Made by a program: the position numbers and the translations under genes
The notes under the pieces: generated by a model
Seen by the model: only the letters and a program-made list of their open reading frames with translations
The model's database searches: none
What the model was told of the DNA's origin: nothing
Part shown: one piece after another, positions 10,971 to 22,792 of the stretch
Layout of the letters: each line of letters opens with the position of its first letter
How positions within the stretch are numbered: position 1 is the stretch's first letter
Assembly: GCF_002994745.2 (NCBI RefSeq)
Contig: NC_037090.1
Coordinates: forward strand, 34,681,501 to 34,745,500
Reading direction: 5' to 3'
DNA from: Rosa chinensis
Taxonomy: Eukaryota; Streptophyta; Magnoliopsida; Rosales; Rosaceae
Length of the DNA: 64,000 nt

Positions 10971-13900
10971 ACCAGAAAATTTATCTTTTACAACGCACAA
11001 TTTATGGCGTGCATATCATGTGCGCTGTAAAAGAGTATTATTTATGACATGCTTTTTTATGCGCCGTAAAAGAGTTCTCTTTCTGGTCATTTACGGTGTG
11101 CTTCCCGCGTGTACCGTAAATGACAAATTACATTTACGGCGTACGTTTTTTGTGTGTTGTAAAAGACTTTCATTTCTATTCTTTTGTAGCGTACTTCTCA
11201 TGTGCGCTGTAAATGGAAGAAAAACCTTTTACGGCGTGCTTCATATATGTACAGTAAAAGACTAGAAATGAAAGTCTTTTACGGCGTGCTTTCAAGTGCG
11301 CTGCAAATTTCACAAATTTTAAGAGCCCCGCTCATATTTTCGGTCAACATTTCAACTTCCCCCTTTTCTTTAAGGGAAGTGTTCCCATCCTTCCATCTCT
11401 CTCTCTCTCCCTCTTCTCTCTCTCTCTCTGATCTTGTCCTTGCCTACTCCAACGGGAGTTACCAGACGACTACTTCTGCAAATCAATGGAAGGGGGTTTT
11501 ACTAGCCACCATAAGCACTTTCCCTCCAAATTTGGGTTTCACTTTTTGGGGTTTCTTCTAGATTTGGAGACGAACATCATCGCTTCAGTATTCCAATTCT
11601 CTTTTTGGGTTTTGACATCATCAGGATCTGGTATAACTCTCTCTAACCCTTCTTTTACCTTTCATTTTTCAATTTTGCCTTGCATATTCGGTATTGATGT
11701 TCAAATTTGATTAGGCAGCGAAGAGATTTTGAACCCAAGAGCTTTGGGTGGATTTCGTTTTTGTTTGTTTAGAGCTCAAGATCTAATTTTGATTAGGTTT
11801 TCAGGGTTTTTGATTATTCTGTTTCTATGTCGTCGAAACCCATCTCATCTTTAACTGAAAATTTCAGAAACTGAAATTTCCTAAGCTCTGGGAACCTGGA
11901 GATGGACACTTTCTGAGTTTTCTAATTCATTTCATCATCATCTGATTGTTGTCTTTGAATTTTCTTTCTAGGTTTTTTGGTGGTTTTGTTTTTGTTGTTG
12001 CTAATTTGGGTTTTAGTGAATTTGTGAAGAGCAAGCGGTGTGTGTAGAAATTGGAAACAGGGGGTGAAGCAGAGTCTGGGACGCAGAGACAATTTGAGCT
12101 TTGCTGGTTGGAAGATGGATTCTTAGATATGTATGTAATTTGGGTTCTCTCTGTTTTTCGTATTTGCTTTAATATTCTTAAATTTTAGAACTTTGACAAG
12201 TAAATTGCATGTTAGAATCAAAGTCAAACATAAACTGAAAAGTAAAAGAAACCCACTTTGGCTTTCATTTCTCATGATCATTTAATATCTTAGTACTTCA
12301 GTCCCAGTTTTGTTAATTGCTGAACAGGGTTGATCAATTTCTATGTTTTTTGAGTTGGTCAATTTGAGTCTCTAATAATGTGTATGATATATGAGATGTA
12401 CCAATTAAGTTCATTGATCAATTAGTTGTGTTTCTCAGTTCATGCACTTTTACTAAGTAGTAATTAAGCTGGAATCGTTTTTGGTAGAAACAAATATCCT
12501 CGTTAAATGATACAAGGGTTTCCAAAATGCACTTTATCGGAGGACTTCGTAAGCAAGTTTAAGTTAATTCTGCCAAATGCTACCAAATGCACATATCCTT
12601 GTTCTACATATGCTAAACTGTTACTTCCAATATTGTAAATTGAATTGAGATCATGTACGTGATGCACTTGTACTAAAGTATGAATGATAAAAATGAGTTA
12701 GTGGTTCAAGCCCAGCTTATCATGTGTTTGGATTAAATGGAGTGTCTGAAGTTCTAGTTTAATTATGAATCAATAAGGGAAAAGAGTTAGCTAGAGTTCT
12801 AATTAAGCTTTTTGTATAGCTTCGAGTCAATCTTTGTTGTGATGATTAGTTGCAAGATGTAGTGTATGTGAAGATGAATTATACTTATAAGAAATCGATG
12901 ACTTCAGTTCAATCTAGTTTTTTTGGCTCTTTTAAGAATAGTTTGCACTCCATATATAGAATGCTTAGTTCAAAAGCCACATATACACTCTGCAAAGAAC
13001 ATACAATTCAGATTTAATTATTTGACTCCAATATGGAAGGTGGTTCCTGTGCATGCAGTCAAGGGATTGTTATGATTATATATTGGTTCAGGCACATAAC
13101 TTAGCTGTCTCAATTTCCTGTTAAGATTATATATCATTTATAAGCTGGACTTTATTATGTGTAGGATTTTTGGGTGTGAAAACTCTAACTGGAGAACAAG
13201 AGGATGATGGACAGTTCTATTAGAGAAATAGAGAGGACAAGCCTTCTGAGGGCAAGAGAAGAAGCTTTGGGTTTGAGAACTCTAGCTGGAGAACAAGAGG
13301 ATGATGGACAGTTCTATTAGAGAAATAGAGAGGACAAGCCTTCTGAGGGCAAGAGAAGAAGCTGGTTCGAGGTTAAGAAAAGTGCCAAGCAAGGGCAGAT
13401 GATGTGTTTTTCTTCTGATTAGATACAAGAAGGTAATTCAAATAAACCCCTTTCAACTGGTGTAGTAGATGCTTATCTTGCAGAGTGGATGAGAGAAATG
13501 AATGTAAAGTAGTGTAGGAAATTAATGTAAAGTAGCTATGAAGGTTTTTTTTTTTGCTTCTATGGGTTTTTATTTGCTTGTAAGCAAATCTTATATGATG
13601 TACAATAATTATATAAATGAAGTTTATTTACCAACAAAAATATAGAAATATGAAATAATATGTAAATTGTGGATTTTTGGCTTTTATTATTATTATTATT
13701 ATTATTTCAACCCTCATTTACAGCGTGCATGGTATGTGTGTCGTAAATATAACCTCTTTTACGGCACACATATGACTCATTTACGGCGTGCATGATATAT
13801 GTGCCGTAAATACACTTCTCTTTTACGGTACACTTTTGACTCATTTACGACGCACATTGTGACTCATTTACAGTGCATTTCATGTGAGCCGTAAATAATA

Positions 13901-14003
13901 ATTGTCTTTTACGGTATATCCATTTACAACCTACATTTATAGGCTGTAAAAGATAATTTACGGTGCACATTGTGGCCCGTAAAATACATATTTTCTGGTG
14001 GTG
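10971..14003. mobile_element. CACTA-like non-autonomous transposon with subterminal repeats
   Basis: The left end reads ACCAGAAAATTTATCTTTTAC and the right end, read inward on the other strand, CACCACCAGAAAATATGTATTTTAC; the left end seems to have lost about four bases. Between 10980-11310 and 13720-13990 a short motif of the type TTTACGGCGTGC...GCGCTGTAAA recurs many times in both orientations. Dense subterminal repeats are a hallmark of CACTA (En/Spm) elements. The empty site is seen in the AAE-flank remnant (2864-2890), where AGCAAAGTA runs straight into ATGCAGCAACAAC. The interior (11330-13450) looks gene-derived: CT-rich 5'-UTR-like start, splice-like GT/AG, but no long frame and no transposase. 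Confidence 0.6.
13174..13366. repeat. 97-bp tandem duplication inside the CACTA-like element
   Basis: Two almost identical units, 13174-13270 and 13271-13366, each containing AACTCTA.CTGGAGAACAAG and GACAAGCCTTCTGAGGGCAA. They lie in the gene-like interior. A reading frame across them is broken by TAG at each CTATTAGAGA, so a protein product is unlikely. Confidence 0.85.
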
Positions 14004-14065
14004 TAATAAATGCAGCAACAACTTTATTTTATTTATCATAATCATGACTTGATGATAATCGTCTA

Positions 14066-15733
14066 TTACAACCGACTGGACCTCGTCGTTGATGTAGTCC
14101 CAATATTTTTCGCAATCTCTCTCAACATAGATTTCTGAATCTTCCCCGTCGACGTCTTTGGCAGCTCGTCCTTGAACACCACCGTCTTCGGCACCATGAA
14201 ATTCGGCAGCTTTCCTCTACAGAACTCTATTATCTCCTTCTCCGTCGGCCTCGGCCTGACGTCAGCTTTCAGGCTCACAAACGCGCACGGCGTCTCCCCC
14301 CAGAACTCGTCAGGCTTAGCCACCACGGCCGCCTCGTTCACCGCGGCATTGGTGTAGAGAACCGACTCGACCTCCACGCTGCTTAAGTTCTCTCCCCCGC
14401 TTATGATCACGTCCTTGGAGCGATCCTTTATCTCCAGATACCCGTCCGGGTGCATAACCCCGACGTCGCCGGTGTAAAACCACCCGTTCTGTTTCAGGGT
14501 TTCGCTCGTCGTTTCCGGGTCTTTGAGGTAACCCAACATGACGCACCCGCCTCGCATGACTATTTCTCCAACATCCGACCCGTTTCGTTTCACGCTCATA
14601 CCCGAATCCGGATCCACCACATCCACGTCCGTCATTCCAACCGTCCTCACTCCTTGCCTCGCCTTCAATCTCGCCTTCTCCGTCACCGGAAACTTATTCC
14701 ACTCTGGCTTCCAGGCACACGATACCACCACCCCGGCCGTTTCAGTCAACCCGTACCCGTGACTTACAACAAACCCGAGCGACTCGGCCCGGAGCAGCAA
14801 ACTCGAAGGAGGCGGAGCTCCGGCGGTTAAGATACAAACCGGGTTCGGAAGCGGGTCGGTTCTTGGGTGGTTGACAAGCATGTTGAGAACGACAGGCGCG
14901 GCGCACATGTGAGTCACTCTGTGTTTCTGGATCAGATCGTAGATTATAGGACCGTTGAACTTGCGGAGGCAGATGTTGGTCCCACCCACAGCGGCCATGG
15001 CCCACGGGAAGCACCACCCATTTGCATGGAACATCGGTAGGGTCCAAAGGTACACACAATTTTTAGGAACCGACCAGTCTATGATTGAAACGAGACTCAC
15101 GTTGAAGAGAGCTCTGTGGCAGTGGACCGCACCTTTCGGAGCTGACGTCGTCCCTGAAGTGTAGTTCAGCACCATTGGGTCCCACTCGCTCGCCGGCCGG
15201 ACCCAAACGAACCCGGGATCGCCTTTGGCCACCATGTTGTCATACGTGTCCGCTATGGAGTCAACGGTACTGGAGGTTGAGGAGGGTTGATGATGATCTT
15301 TGATGAGGACGAGAGGTGGGGTGGGGATGTGAGAGGGGAACAAGGAGAGGGCTTGGAGGACGAGGTTGAGGGAGAGGCAGTCGACGAAGACGAGCTTGGA
15401 TTCGCTGTGTTGGAGGAGCACGGAGACGGTGTGGGCGTCGAGGCGGGTGTTGATGTTGTTGAGGACTGCTCCCGACATGGGGACAGCGAAGTGGAGTTCG
15501 TACATGGCGGGAGTGTTGGGGGACACCACGGAGACGACCTGGGATTTCTTGACTAGCGTGGAGATGGAGGAAGCCAGCTGCAGACATCGACGGTGGGTTT
15601 GGGACCAGGTGTAGGTGGTGGTGGAGTTGTATATGATGGAGGGGCAGTCGCCGTAGACGATCGCTGCTCGGTCTAAGAAGTCCAGGGGAGTTTGAGGGCA
15701 GAGGTTTGCAGAACTAGGTTTCAGCTGGTCCAT
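14066..15733 (-). CDS. Peroxisomal acyl-activating enzyme (AMP-forming acyl-CoA synthetase), copy 1
   Basis: An intact intronless frame of 555 codons, the usual length for plant AAE1/AAE11-type enzymes. These adenylate a carboxylic acid with ATP and transfer it to CoA. Visible motifs: P-loop YTSGTTSAPKG (191-201), YGLTET (327-332), TGDV (421-424), the hinge region DRSKDVIISGGENLSS (437-452) and PKTSTGKIQK with the catalytic Lys (525-534, Lys531). The C-terminus SRL is a type 1 peroxisomal targeting signal. The substrate cannot be read from sequence; relatives act on short or medium fatty acids, benzoate or cinnamate. The start is the first ATG after a TATA box 81 bp upstream and is identical in copy 2. 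Oddity: residue 304 is Ala in LTAGAPP, where copy 2 and most relatives have Gly (LTGGAPP). GC-rich coding sequence contrasts with AT-rich surroundings. The stop lies 63 bp from the CACTA-like element, so the native 3' flank is disrupted. Confidence 0.93.
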   Translation of the reverse strand: MDQLKPSSANLCPQTPLDFLDRAAIVYGDCPSIIYNSTTTYTWSQTHRRCLQLASSISTLVKKSQVVSVVSPNTPAMYELHFAVPMSGAVLNNINTRLDAHTVSVLLQHSESKLVFVDCLSLNLVLQALSLFPSHIPTPPLVLIKDHHQPSSTSSTVDSIADTYDNMVAKGDPGFVWVRPASEWDPMVLNYTSGTTSAPKGAVHCHRALFNVSLVSIIDWSVPKNCVYLWTLPMFHANGWCFPWAMAAVGGTNICLRKFNGPIIYDLIQKHRVTHMCAAPVVLNMLVNHPRTDPLPNPVCILTAGAPPPSSLLLRAESLGFVVSHGYGLTETAGVVVSCAWKPEWNKFPVTEKARLKARQGVRTVGMTDVDVVDPDSGMSVKRNGSDVGEIVMRGGCVMLGYLKDPETTSETLKQNGWFYTGDVGVMHPDGYLEIKDRSKDVIISGGENLSSVEVESVLYTNAAVNEAAVVAKPDEFWGETPCAFVSLKADVRPRPTEKEIIEFCRGKLPNFMVPKTVVFKDELPKTSTGKIQKSMLREIAKNIGTTSTTRSSRL

Positions 15734-15807
15734 AGTTGAAAGAAGTAGGTAGAAGATAATATGTGAATGGCCGGGGTGGAGTGGAGTGGAGAACGACGCA
15801 GAGCTTA

Positions 15808-15814
15808 TTATATA
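15808..15814 (-). promoter_or_regulatory. TATA box of AAE copy 1
   Basis: TATATAA on the minus strand, 81 bp before the ATG; the same element at the same distance precedes copy 2 (41911-41917). The two copies match from the ATG to about 15843, where an insertion in copy 1 begins, so this gene keeps only about 110 bp of shared proximal promoter before foreign sequence. Confidence 0.6.
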
Positions 15815-15845
15815 ACTATAGACTTCAATAATAATGCAGAGCTTA

Positions 15846-17365
<1,520 letters not shown>

Positions 17366-18030
17366 GAGGCATAAGCCTCATAGACTTCAATAATAATTGG
17401 GTAAAAGTATAGACATCAATAATGATTGAAACTGCCATAAAAAAAAAATAATAATAATGATTAACTCTCCAATCGTATGGTCACCACATTTTCATTGTTT
17501 ATAGTAAAGTCCTTGATTAACACACAATTAGCTGAAACCACCGTTAAGATTTGGCAAAGTATACAAGTACATACTAGAAGCATATAAAAATTCGAACAAA
17601 TCTGGTTGTTTTGGCTTCAACTAATAGAAGTTGGAAGTCGTCGCTCAGATTTGGCAACAAAAAAAGGGACAAAAAGAGAAACTCATTTTAAAATATTAAC
17701 ATCTTGAGAATGAATATAAGTCAATCACTGTTGCGGACTAGGAATATGCCTAACATGTAGGTGGAAGTGTGGAACCAGTAGCCTCTTTTTGTGCCGTACT
17801 GCTGCGAACTAAAGAATAGAACCGTTAGCACCGTGGAAATGCAAGTTATCAAATTGGTCATGAGGGTCAACATTGACTAAACCAATTAGAAGACGCTCAC
17901 CACTCAGAGAAAGAGAGTTGAGTGGAGGGACCTTGTGCTTTTAACCTGGGGGACACGTGCAACTGTGCAAGGACACACAAGGTGATAAAGTGACATTTCT
18001 CTAGTGTGGGACTGTGGGGTGGATCAATCA
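17366..18030. other. AAE upstream flank shared with copy 2
   Basis: Aligns with about 41955-42545 of the second segment: GGTCACCACATTTTCATTG, GTATACAAGTACAT, TTTTGGCTTCAAC.AATAGAAG, CTTGTGCTTTTAACCTGGGG and ACACACAAGG. It ends at the TTTATATAA target site on both sides. No coding sequence is seen in either copy. Confidence 0.75.
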
Positions 18031-18039
18031 TTTATATAA

Positions 18040-19641
18040 GGATAAAATACTGTTTACTCTCTATACTTATAGGGTTTCGACGTTTCAATCCCTGACGTTT
18101 CAATTTCACCTAAAAACTCCCTGAACTCTTCAATTTCACCTAATTGGTCCTTGCCGTCAACTTTCTGTCAAAAACTCTGTTATCTTGCTGACGTGGCAGT
18201 CCTTCTACAGTAAAATGACTATTTTACCCTCGCTGACCAAAAAAAATAAAATTCTCTATTTTTTTTTTACTCTATTTTCTCTATTTTTTTAACTCTCTTT
18301 TCTCGATTTTTTAATTTGTTCTTTTTTTTCCTACTTTTTTTTTAACTCTCTTTTCTCTATTTTTTTAATTTGATCTTTTCTTTAGCTCTCTTTTCTCTTT
18401 TTTTTTTTTAATTTGTTATCTTTTTTTTTTAATTCTCTTTTCTCCTTTTTTTTAGCTCTCTTTTCTCTTTTTTTGTTTGTTCTCTTTTTTTTTTAACTCT
18501 CTTTTCTCTATTTTTAAAAATTTGTTCTCTTTTTTTTTGCTACTTTTTTTTTAAACTCTTTTTTCTCTTCTTTTTTTATTTGTTTTCTCTCTCTCACCTT
18601 TTTTTTCATATATTTCTTTCTGTTTTCTTTTTACCTCTTCTTCCTCTTCCTCCTCTCTTCGCTTCGGCCATCTCTTTCCCTTCTCTGATCACAGCTCCAG
18701 TTTCTGGCCACGCCTGGACGCCAAAATGGTGGGGTTCTCTTCCCTTCAGATCCTTGCCGCTTCGTGATATTGGAGTTATATCAGAAGCTTTCTCTCGACG
18801 TCAATAATATTTCTATGGTGTTGGTTCGCTGAGATAATGAGCCAAGAGAGAATCCAAAAGGATAAGATGTTTGAGTTTTCCTGCGCAAGGCAGAGATTTG
18901 GTCATTTTGGCTATTTCTGATGGTAGCTTGAGAGATAAATGTTTGAACAGTTTTAGCGGCAAAGAAAGGGAGGTGGAAAAAAAAAGAATAAATTAAAAAA
19001 TAGAGAAAAAAGAGTTAAAAAAAAGAGTAGGAAAAAAATTAAAGAACAAATTTACAAAAAAAAGAAAAGAGAGTTAAAAAAAAAAATAGAAATAAGAGTT
19101 AAAAAAAAACAGAGAGAGAAAAAGAGTTAAAAAAAGAGTAGGAAAAAAAAGAACAAATTAAAAAATAGAGAAGAAAGAGTTAAAAAAAAAGAGAGAGAGA
19201 GAGAGAAAAGAGAGTTGAAAAAAAAGAGTAGAAAGAAAAAAGAGAACAAATTAAAAAAATAGAGAAAAGAGAATTAAAAAAAAAACAGAAAAGAGAGTTA
19301 AAAAAAAAAACGAGAACAAATAAAAAAGGAGAGAAAAGAGAGTTAAAAAAAAAAAAAAGAACAAATTAGAAAAGAGAGAAAAGAGAGTTAAAAAAAAAAC
19401 AGAGAAAAGAAAGTAAAAAAAATAGAGAATATTATTTTTTTTGGTCAGTGAGGGTAAAATAGCAATTTTACTGTATAAGGACTGCCACGTCAGTAAGATA
19501 ACGGAGTTTTTGACGGAAAGTTGACGGCAAGGACCAATTAGGTGAAATTGAAGAGTTCAGGGAGTTTTTAGGTGAAATTGAAACGTCAGGGACTGAAACG
19601 TCGAAACCCTATAAGTATAGGGAGTAAATAGTATTTTGTCC
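18040..19641. mobile_element. MULE-type element with very long inverted repeats (element 1)
   Basis: 1602 bp bounded by a perfect 9-bp TTTATATAA duplication. The ends GGATAAAATACTGTTTACTC and (other strand) GGACAAAATACTATTTACTC begin inverted repeats of about 200 bp that share GGGTTTCGACGTTTCA, CAATTTCACCTAA and TGCTGACGTGGCAGTCC-like blocks. Inside these, 18240-18580 is pyrimidine-rich (TTTTTTAACTCTCTTTTCTC repeats) and 18960-19440 purine-rich (AGAGAAAAGAGAGTTAAAAA repeats), so most of the element can fold back on itself. The middle, 18640-18960, is less biased and could be captured gene sequence; no domain recognised. No transposase. Confidence 0.8.
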
Positions 19642-19901
19642 TTTATATAATGTAGAGAAAAATTCAGTCACTGTCTCTAAATTATGCTGTCAAGGCCAAT
19701 TATGCTGTCAAAAGTATCAATGTAATATCCAAAGATATATTTTGACATCAACGTGATGGTTCCGTTCAAAATTTGTGATGGTTCCGTTAAAAAAGTGACG
19801 TGGCCAGCACATGAAAACCAAAAACAAAGAAAAAGACCAATGTACCATTTTCTTTTGTTAATTCATTTTTTTTCTTTTTCCTTCTTCTTCATCTTCTTCT
19901 C

Positions 19902-20291
19902 TTATGATCTGGGAACTTTCCCAGAAAACTTGACATCATCATCATCATCAGGAGAGTCGATGATGCTTGAGCCTACTTTACTACTACCCAAGCTCCTCTT
20001 ATGCCAATAAAAAGGTGGTATTGGGGACCTAAAGGGGTTACCTAGATTCGAAAACACCCTAAAATCTAGAGGCGAAGTTGGGCTCCTAACTGAATCAACC
20101 TTTGTTAAACCTATAGGACTCAACTCCACAAACAGACCAGGGACAATGAAAACAAAAAATTGCTTTTCAGATTCAGTCCAAGAACATCAGACCGGAAATG
20201 TGACTCAGACCAAGCATTAGAAATTGACAGATGCCCCATTTGGTGTTGATCTTGATCATTTTGAGTTGACCTGATCCTCTTCCTCAGCATT
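19902..20291 (-). pseudogene. FCS-like zinc finger (FLZ, DUF581) gene N-terminal fragment captured by MULE
   Basis: From ATG at 20291 the minus strand reads MLRKRIRS...MGHLSISNAWSESHFRSDVLG, then after a frameshift near 20125 LSPIGLTKVDSVRSPTSPLDFRVFSNLGNPFRSP and SIIDSPDDDDD. This is the conserved N-terminal half of plant FLZ proteins, SnRK1-interacting regulators, known for the SPTSPLDFRVFSNLGNPFRSP-type block. The FCS zinc finger that defines the family lies in the C-terminal half and is absent. The frame ends at a stop just inside the element. It is not expected to encode a functional FLZ protein; it could give rise to antisense or small RNA against the parent gene. Confidence 0.7.
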
Positions 20292-20544
20292 ATCTCAAAA
20301 TCCCCAATTAAGCACCAAAATGCCCTCTTTTTCTGTATCAAAACCAACGAAGTTCAAATCAATACAAGAACTAATCAATAATCAATAGCTTATAGTCATC
20401 CAGAACATCATAATCCATGAGCTACATTGTACAAAACAAATACAACAAACATGATTAAACCTCTCACATACATAACCCTTTTTTCTTTATAGCATCAACC
20501 AAATTCCAAAAATCCTTCACAAAACCAATATATTATACCACTTG

Positions 20545-20984
20545 AAGCTCAATTTCTCACCTTCACATGAGAAAACCCAATCCGGAAACCTCCTTGCAAT
20601 CTTTGAGCAAATGTCCTCTTCCCCAATTTCCTCATCCTCTCCAGCCAAAACTTGTCGCTCACCGCCGACGTCATCATTATCATGGCCACGGCGGTCATTG
20701 AAATTGAGAGGGCTCAGGAAAGGTAGATCGAGAAGGCGAACGAGAGGGGTTTGATGACGGCGGTGTGGGCTCCGATCAGGTCGGCGATGGGCGAAGCGAT
20801 TGGGGAGTCGAACGAAGTGTTGGGCCCAATGAGCTTGGATTTTTGTGGTGGTTCGGCGTCAGAGTTGTGGTGGGGAGGTTGTCGTCGGAGTCGGAGAGGT
20901 CGATGAATTCCCAGAGAGAGTCTTGATCGGAGTCTTCAAATTCAAGAATTCGAAATCTTCGAAGCTACTGACAGAACTTGCCAT
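20545..20984 (-). pseudogene. Second captured gene fragment, unidentified
   Basis: Starting at ATG 20984 the minus strand reads MASSVSSFEDFEFLNLKTP, and a shifted frame gives EDSDQDSLWEFIDLSDSDDN, an acidic pattern typical of short plant nuclear or regulatory proteins. The stretch 20560-20900 is GC-richer (CGGCGG, GTCGGAG) than the element ends, as expected for coding sequence. A piece near 20560-20590 reads FPDWVFSCEGEKL. Frames are broken; the parent gene is not recognised. Confidence 0.4.
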
Positions 20985-21117
20985 GGTTGATTTTGGTTTC
21001 TGATTTGAGAATGAAATTTTGGGGCTTATTCAGTTTAATTTTGAGAGAGAGAGAGAGAGAGTTGAAATTTTGGGGGTTCTTGTTCTTCGGTTTAAGTTGA
21101 AGATGAAAAGCATACTT

Positions 21118-21163
<46 letters not shown>

Positions 21164-21379
21164 TGGTGTAAAAGTACGACTTTGCCCTTAAAAATCTGTC
21201 ACATGTATGATATGTGATCATTTTTAATGGAACCGTCACAAATTTTAGACGGAAGCATCATGTTGATGTCAAAATATATCTTTGGGTATCACATTAATAC
21301 TTTTGAGAGTTCGGGTATCAAACTGGCCTTGTTGCATAGTTTGGGGACGATGCTGAATTTTTCATTATAATTTATATAA

Positions 21380-21667
21380 CGAATGATTTCTCCCTTTAGT
21401 CCTTTACAAATTACAACCCGTAAAATCTTATAGGAAGCTACTTATAGAAACGTAGCTCATAGTCTAAATAACGAAACTAGAAAAATAATCGCTTTAGTTT
21501 CCTAGTAGAGGTCCTTCGTTGCAGTGGAGGAGGTGTTGGAACTTGGGATGCGGTTGAGGGTGGGGAATGGTGAACTGATTAATTTGATATCTCACATGTG
21601 GCTTCCTCAACATTGAACGTTCAAGGTAATTTATCCCATTAGTTTTACCTAGGAATGTCAAAGTATC
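21380..21667. other. Far upstream flank of the duplicated AAE segment
   Basis: 21380-21440 (CCCTTTAGTCCTTTA, TAGGAAGCTACTTA) aligns with 55973-56040 after the TTTATATAA site. Homology is lost afterwards because pararetrovirus B begins at about 56050 in the second segment. No gene seen. Confidence 0.6.
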
Positions 21668-22041
21668 GGAGAATATCACAAATGGTCATCACTTTTTACC
21701 TGTTGGACATTTTGGTCACTCATTTTTTTAAATATATCACTTTGGTCACTCAACTTTAACTATGTTACTCACTTTAGTTACTTCATTAAATTTTTCATTG
21801 AAAAAAAATTATTTGTCACAATATCAAGGATATTTGCGACCAACTAATTGTGAAAAATTAAGAGATCTGAATTGAAATGAATGGGAGAAGTGATTAAAGT
21901 GAGACAAAATGCCCCTTTGGTGACTAAAGGTCTAAAGTGATTGACAAAGTAATAGTTGAGTGACCAAAGTGATATATTTGAAAGTTGAGTGACCAAAGTG
22001 TCGAATGAGTTATAGTTGAGTGACCATTTGTGAAATTCTCC
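21668..22041. mobile_element. MITE with GGAGAAT.TCACAAATGGTCA termini
   Basis: The left end GGAGAATATCACAAATGGTCA pairs with GGAGAATTTCACAAATGGTCA on the other strand at the right end, and the arms continue with TTTGGTCACTCAACTTT-type repeats. About 374 bp with no coding capacity. The flanks (AAAGTATC / AACTTATT) only weakly suggest a duplication, so superfamily is uncertain, though the TIR style resembles the MULE-type MITEs elsewhere in the window. Confidence 0.65.
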
Positions 22042-22792
22042 AACTTATTAATTCTAATCATGGGTGGAAGGTGGATCTTATATTGCCAACTAGAATAAAA
22101 TATTATCTTTCTTTTTCCTAAAAATTACACATATTGCCACATTTAAATATGATAAATATTAGTCAATTAGCAAAATTAACGTCCTCTTTAAATACCTTAA
22201 TTATAGATTTTTTATTGGTCCCATTATTCTAGCAATTTTCCTTCTACTCATCATTATGAATTATGGATCTTTTCTTACATATTTATGTTTTTTGAATTCA
22301 AAGATTTTATGGATTTAAATGAATGTGGAATTTAAACTTTCTATTTTAAAGGCAGACTTTGTGTTTTCTATTTCTGTTTTCCATCTATTTACTTGCAACT
22401 TGACTTAAAAGGTAGATGTTTAAGTTTTTAACCTAGCTAGCTAATAGGACTTTTTTTTAGGGTTTTTGTCCATTTACCCCATTTTAAGATTTTTTTTCCC
22501 ACTTAACACCATTAAGTTTTTTTAATTCTCTCTTACCCAAAACACTCTAAGGAGGTCTTCTCTAATACCCAATTAAATTATTTTTTTTGTTTTTAATACC
22601 ATTTTACCCTCACCCCTTTGTTATTTAGAGAGAGAGAGAGAGAAACCATACGAAACTTTGCCGAAGCCCGGGCACTGGTCGCCGGAATCCGGCCAACTTT
22701 TGCTTGAATCCGGCCAACTTTCGCCAGAATCCGATCACTGGTGGCCGGATTCTGATCACCGGCCGCCGCCCACCAGAAAGATTTACTGTCTC

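Larger units (their letters stand above)
19651..21370. mobile_element. Pack-MULE-like element (element 2) carrying gene fragments
   Basis: Bounded by TTTATATAA on both sides. Inverted repeats of about 150 bp: GAAAAATTCAGTCACTGTC (19668) pairs with GAAAAATTCAGCATCGTC on the other strand from 21360, and AAGATATATTTTGACATCAAC with its complement near 21262. The outermost 15 bases are less well matched. The interior holds an FLZ gene fragment (19902-20291), a second coding-like fragment (20545-20984), a short GA repeat (21043-21061) and an (AT)n run (21127-21160). A MULE without transposase but with host gene fragments fits the Pack-MULE definition. Confidence 0.7.
18031..21379. repeat. Three copies of a 9-bp target site, TTTATATAA, flanking two stacked elements
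   Basis: TTTATATAA occurs at 18031-18039, 19642-19650 and 21371-21379, exactly bounding the two MULE-type elements 18040-19641 and 19651-21370. The same 9-mer flanks the independent insertion in the paralogous segment (42546-42554 and 55964-55972). The outer flanks of both segments align, so this was one ancestral site. Confidence 0.8.

Noticed and set aside
14172..15614. Several open frames of 60-126 codons antisense or shifted within AAE copy 1 (and the same in copy 2)
   Set aside because: They are shadows of the GC-rich AAE coding sequence; they recur in both copies only because the AAE frame is conserved, and have no domain.
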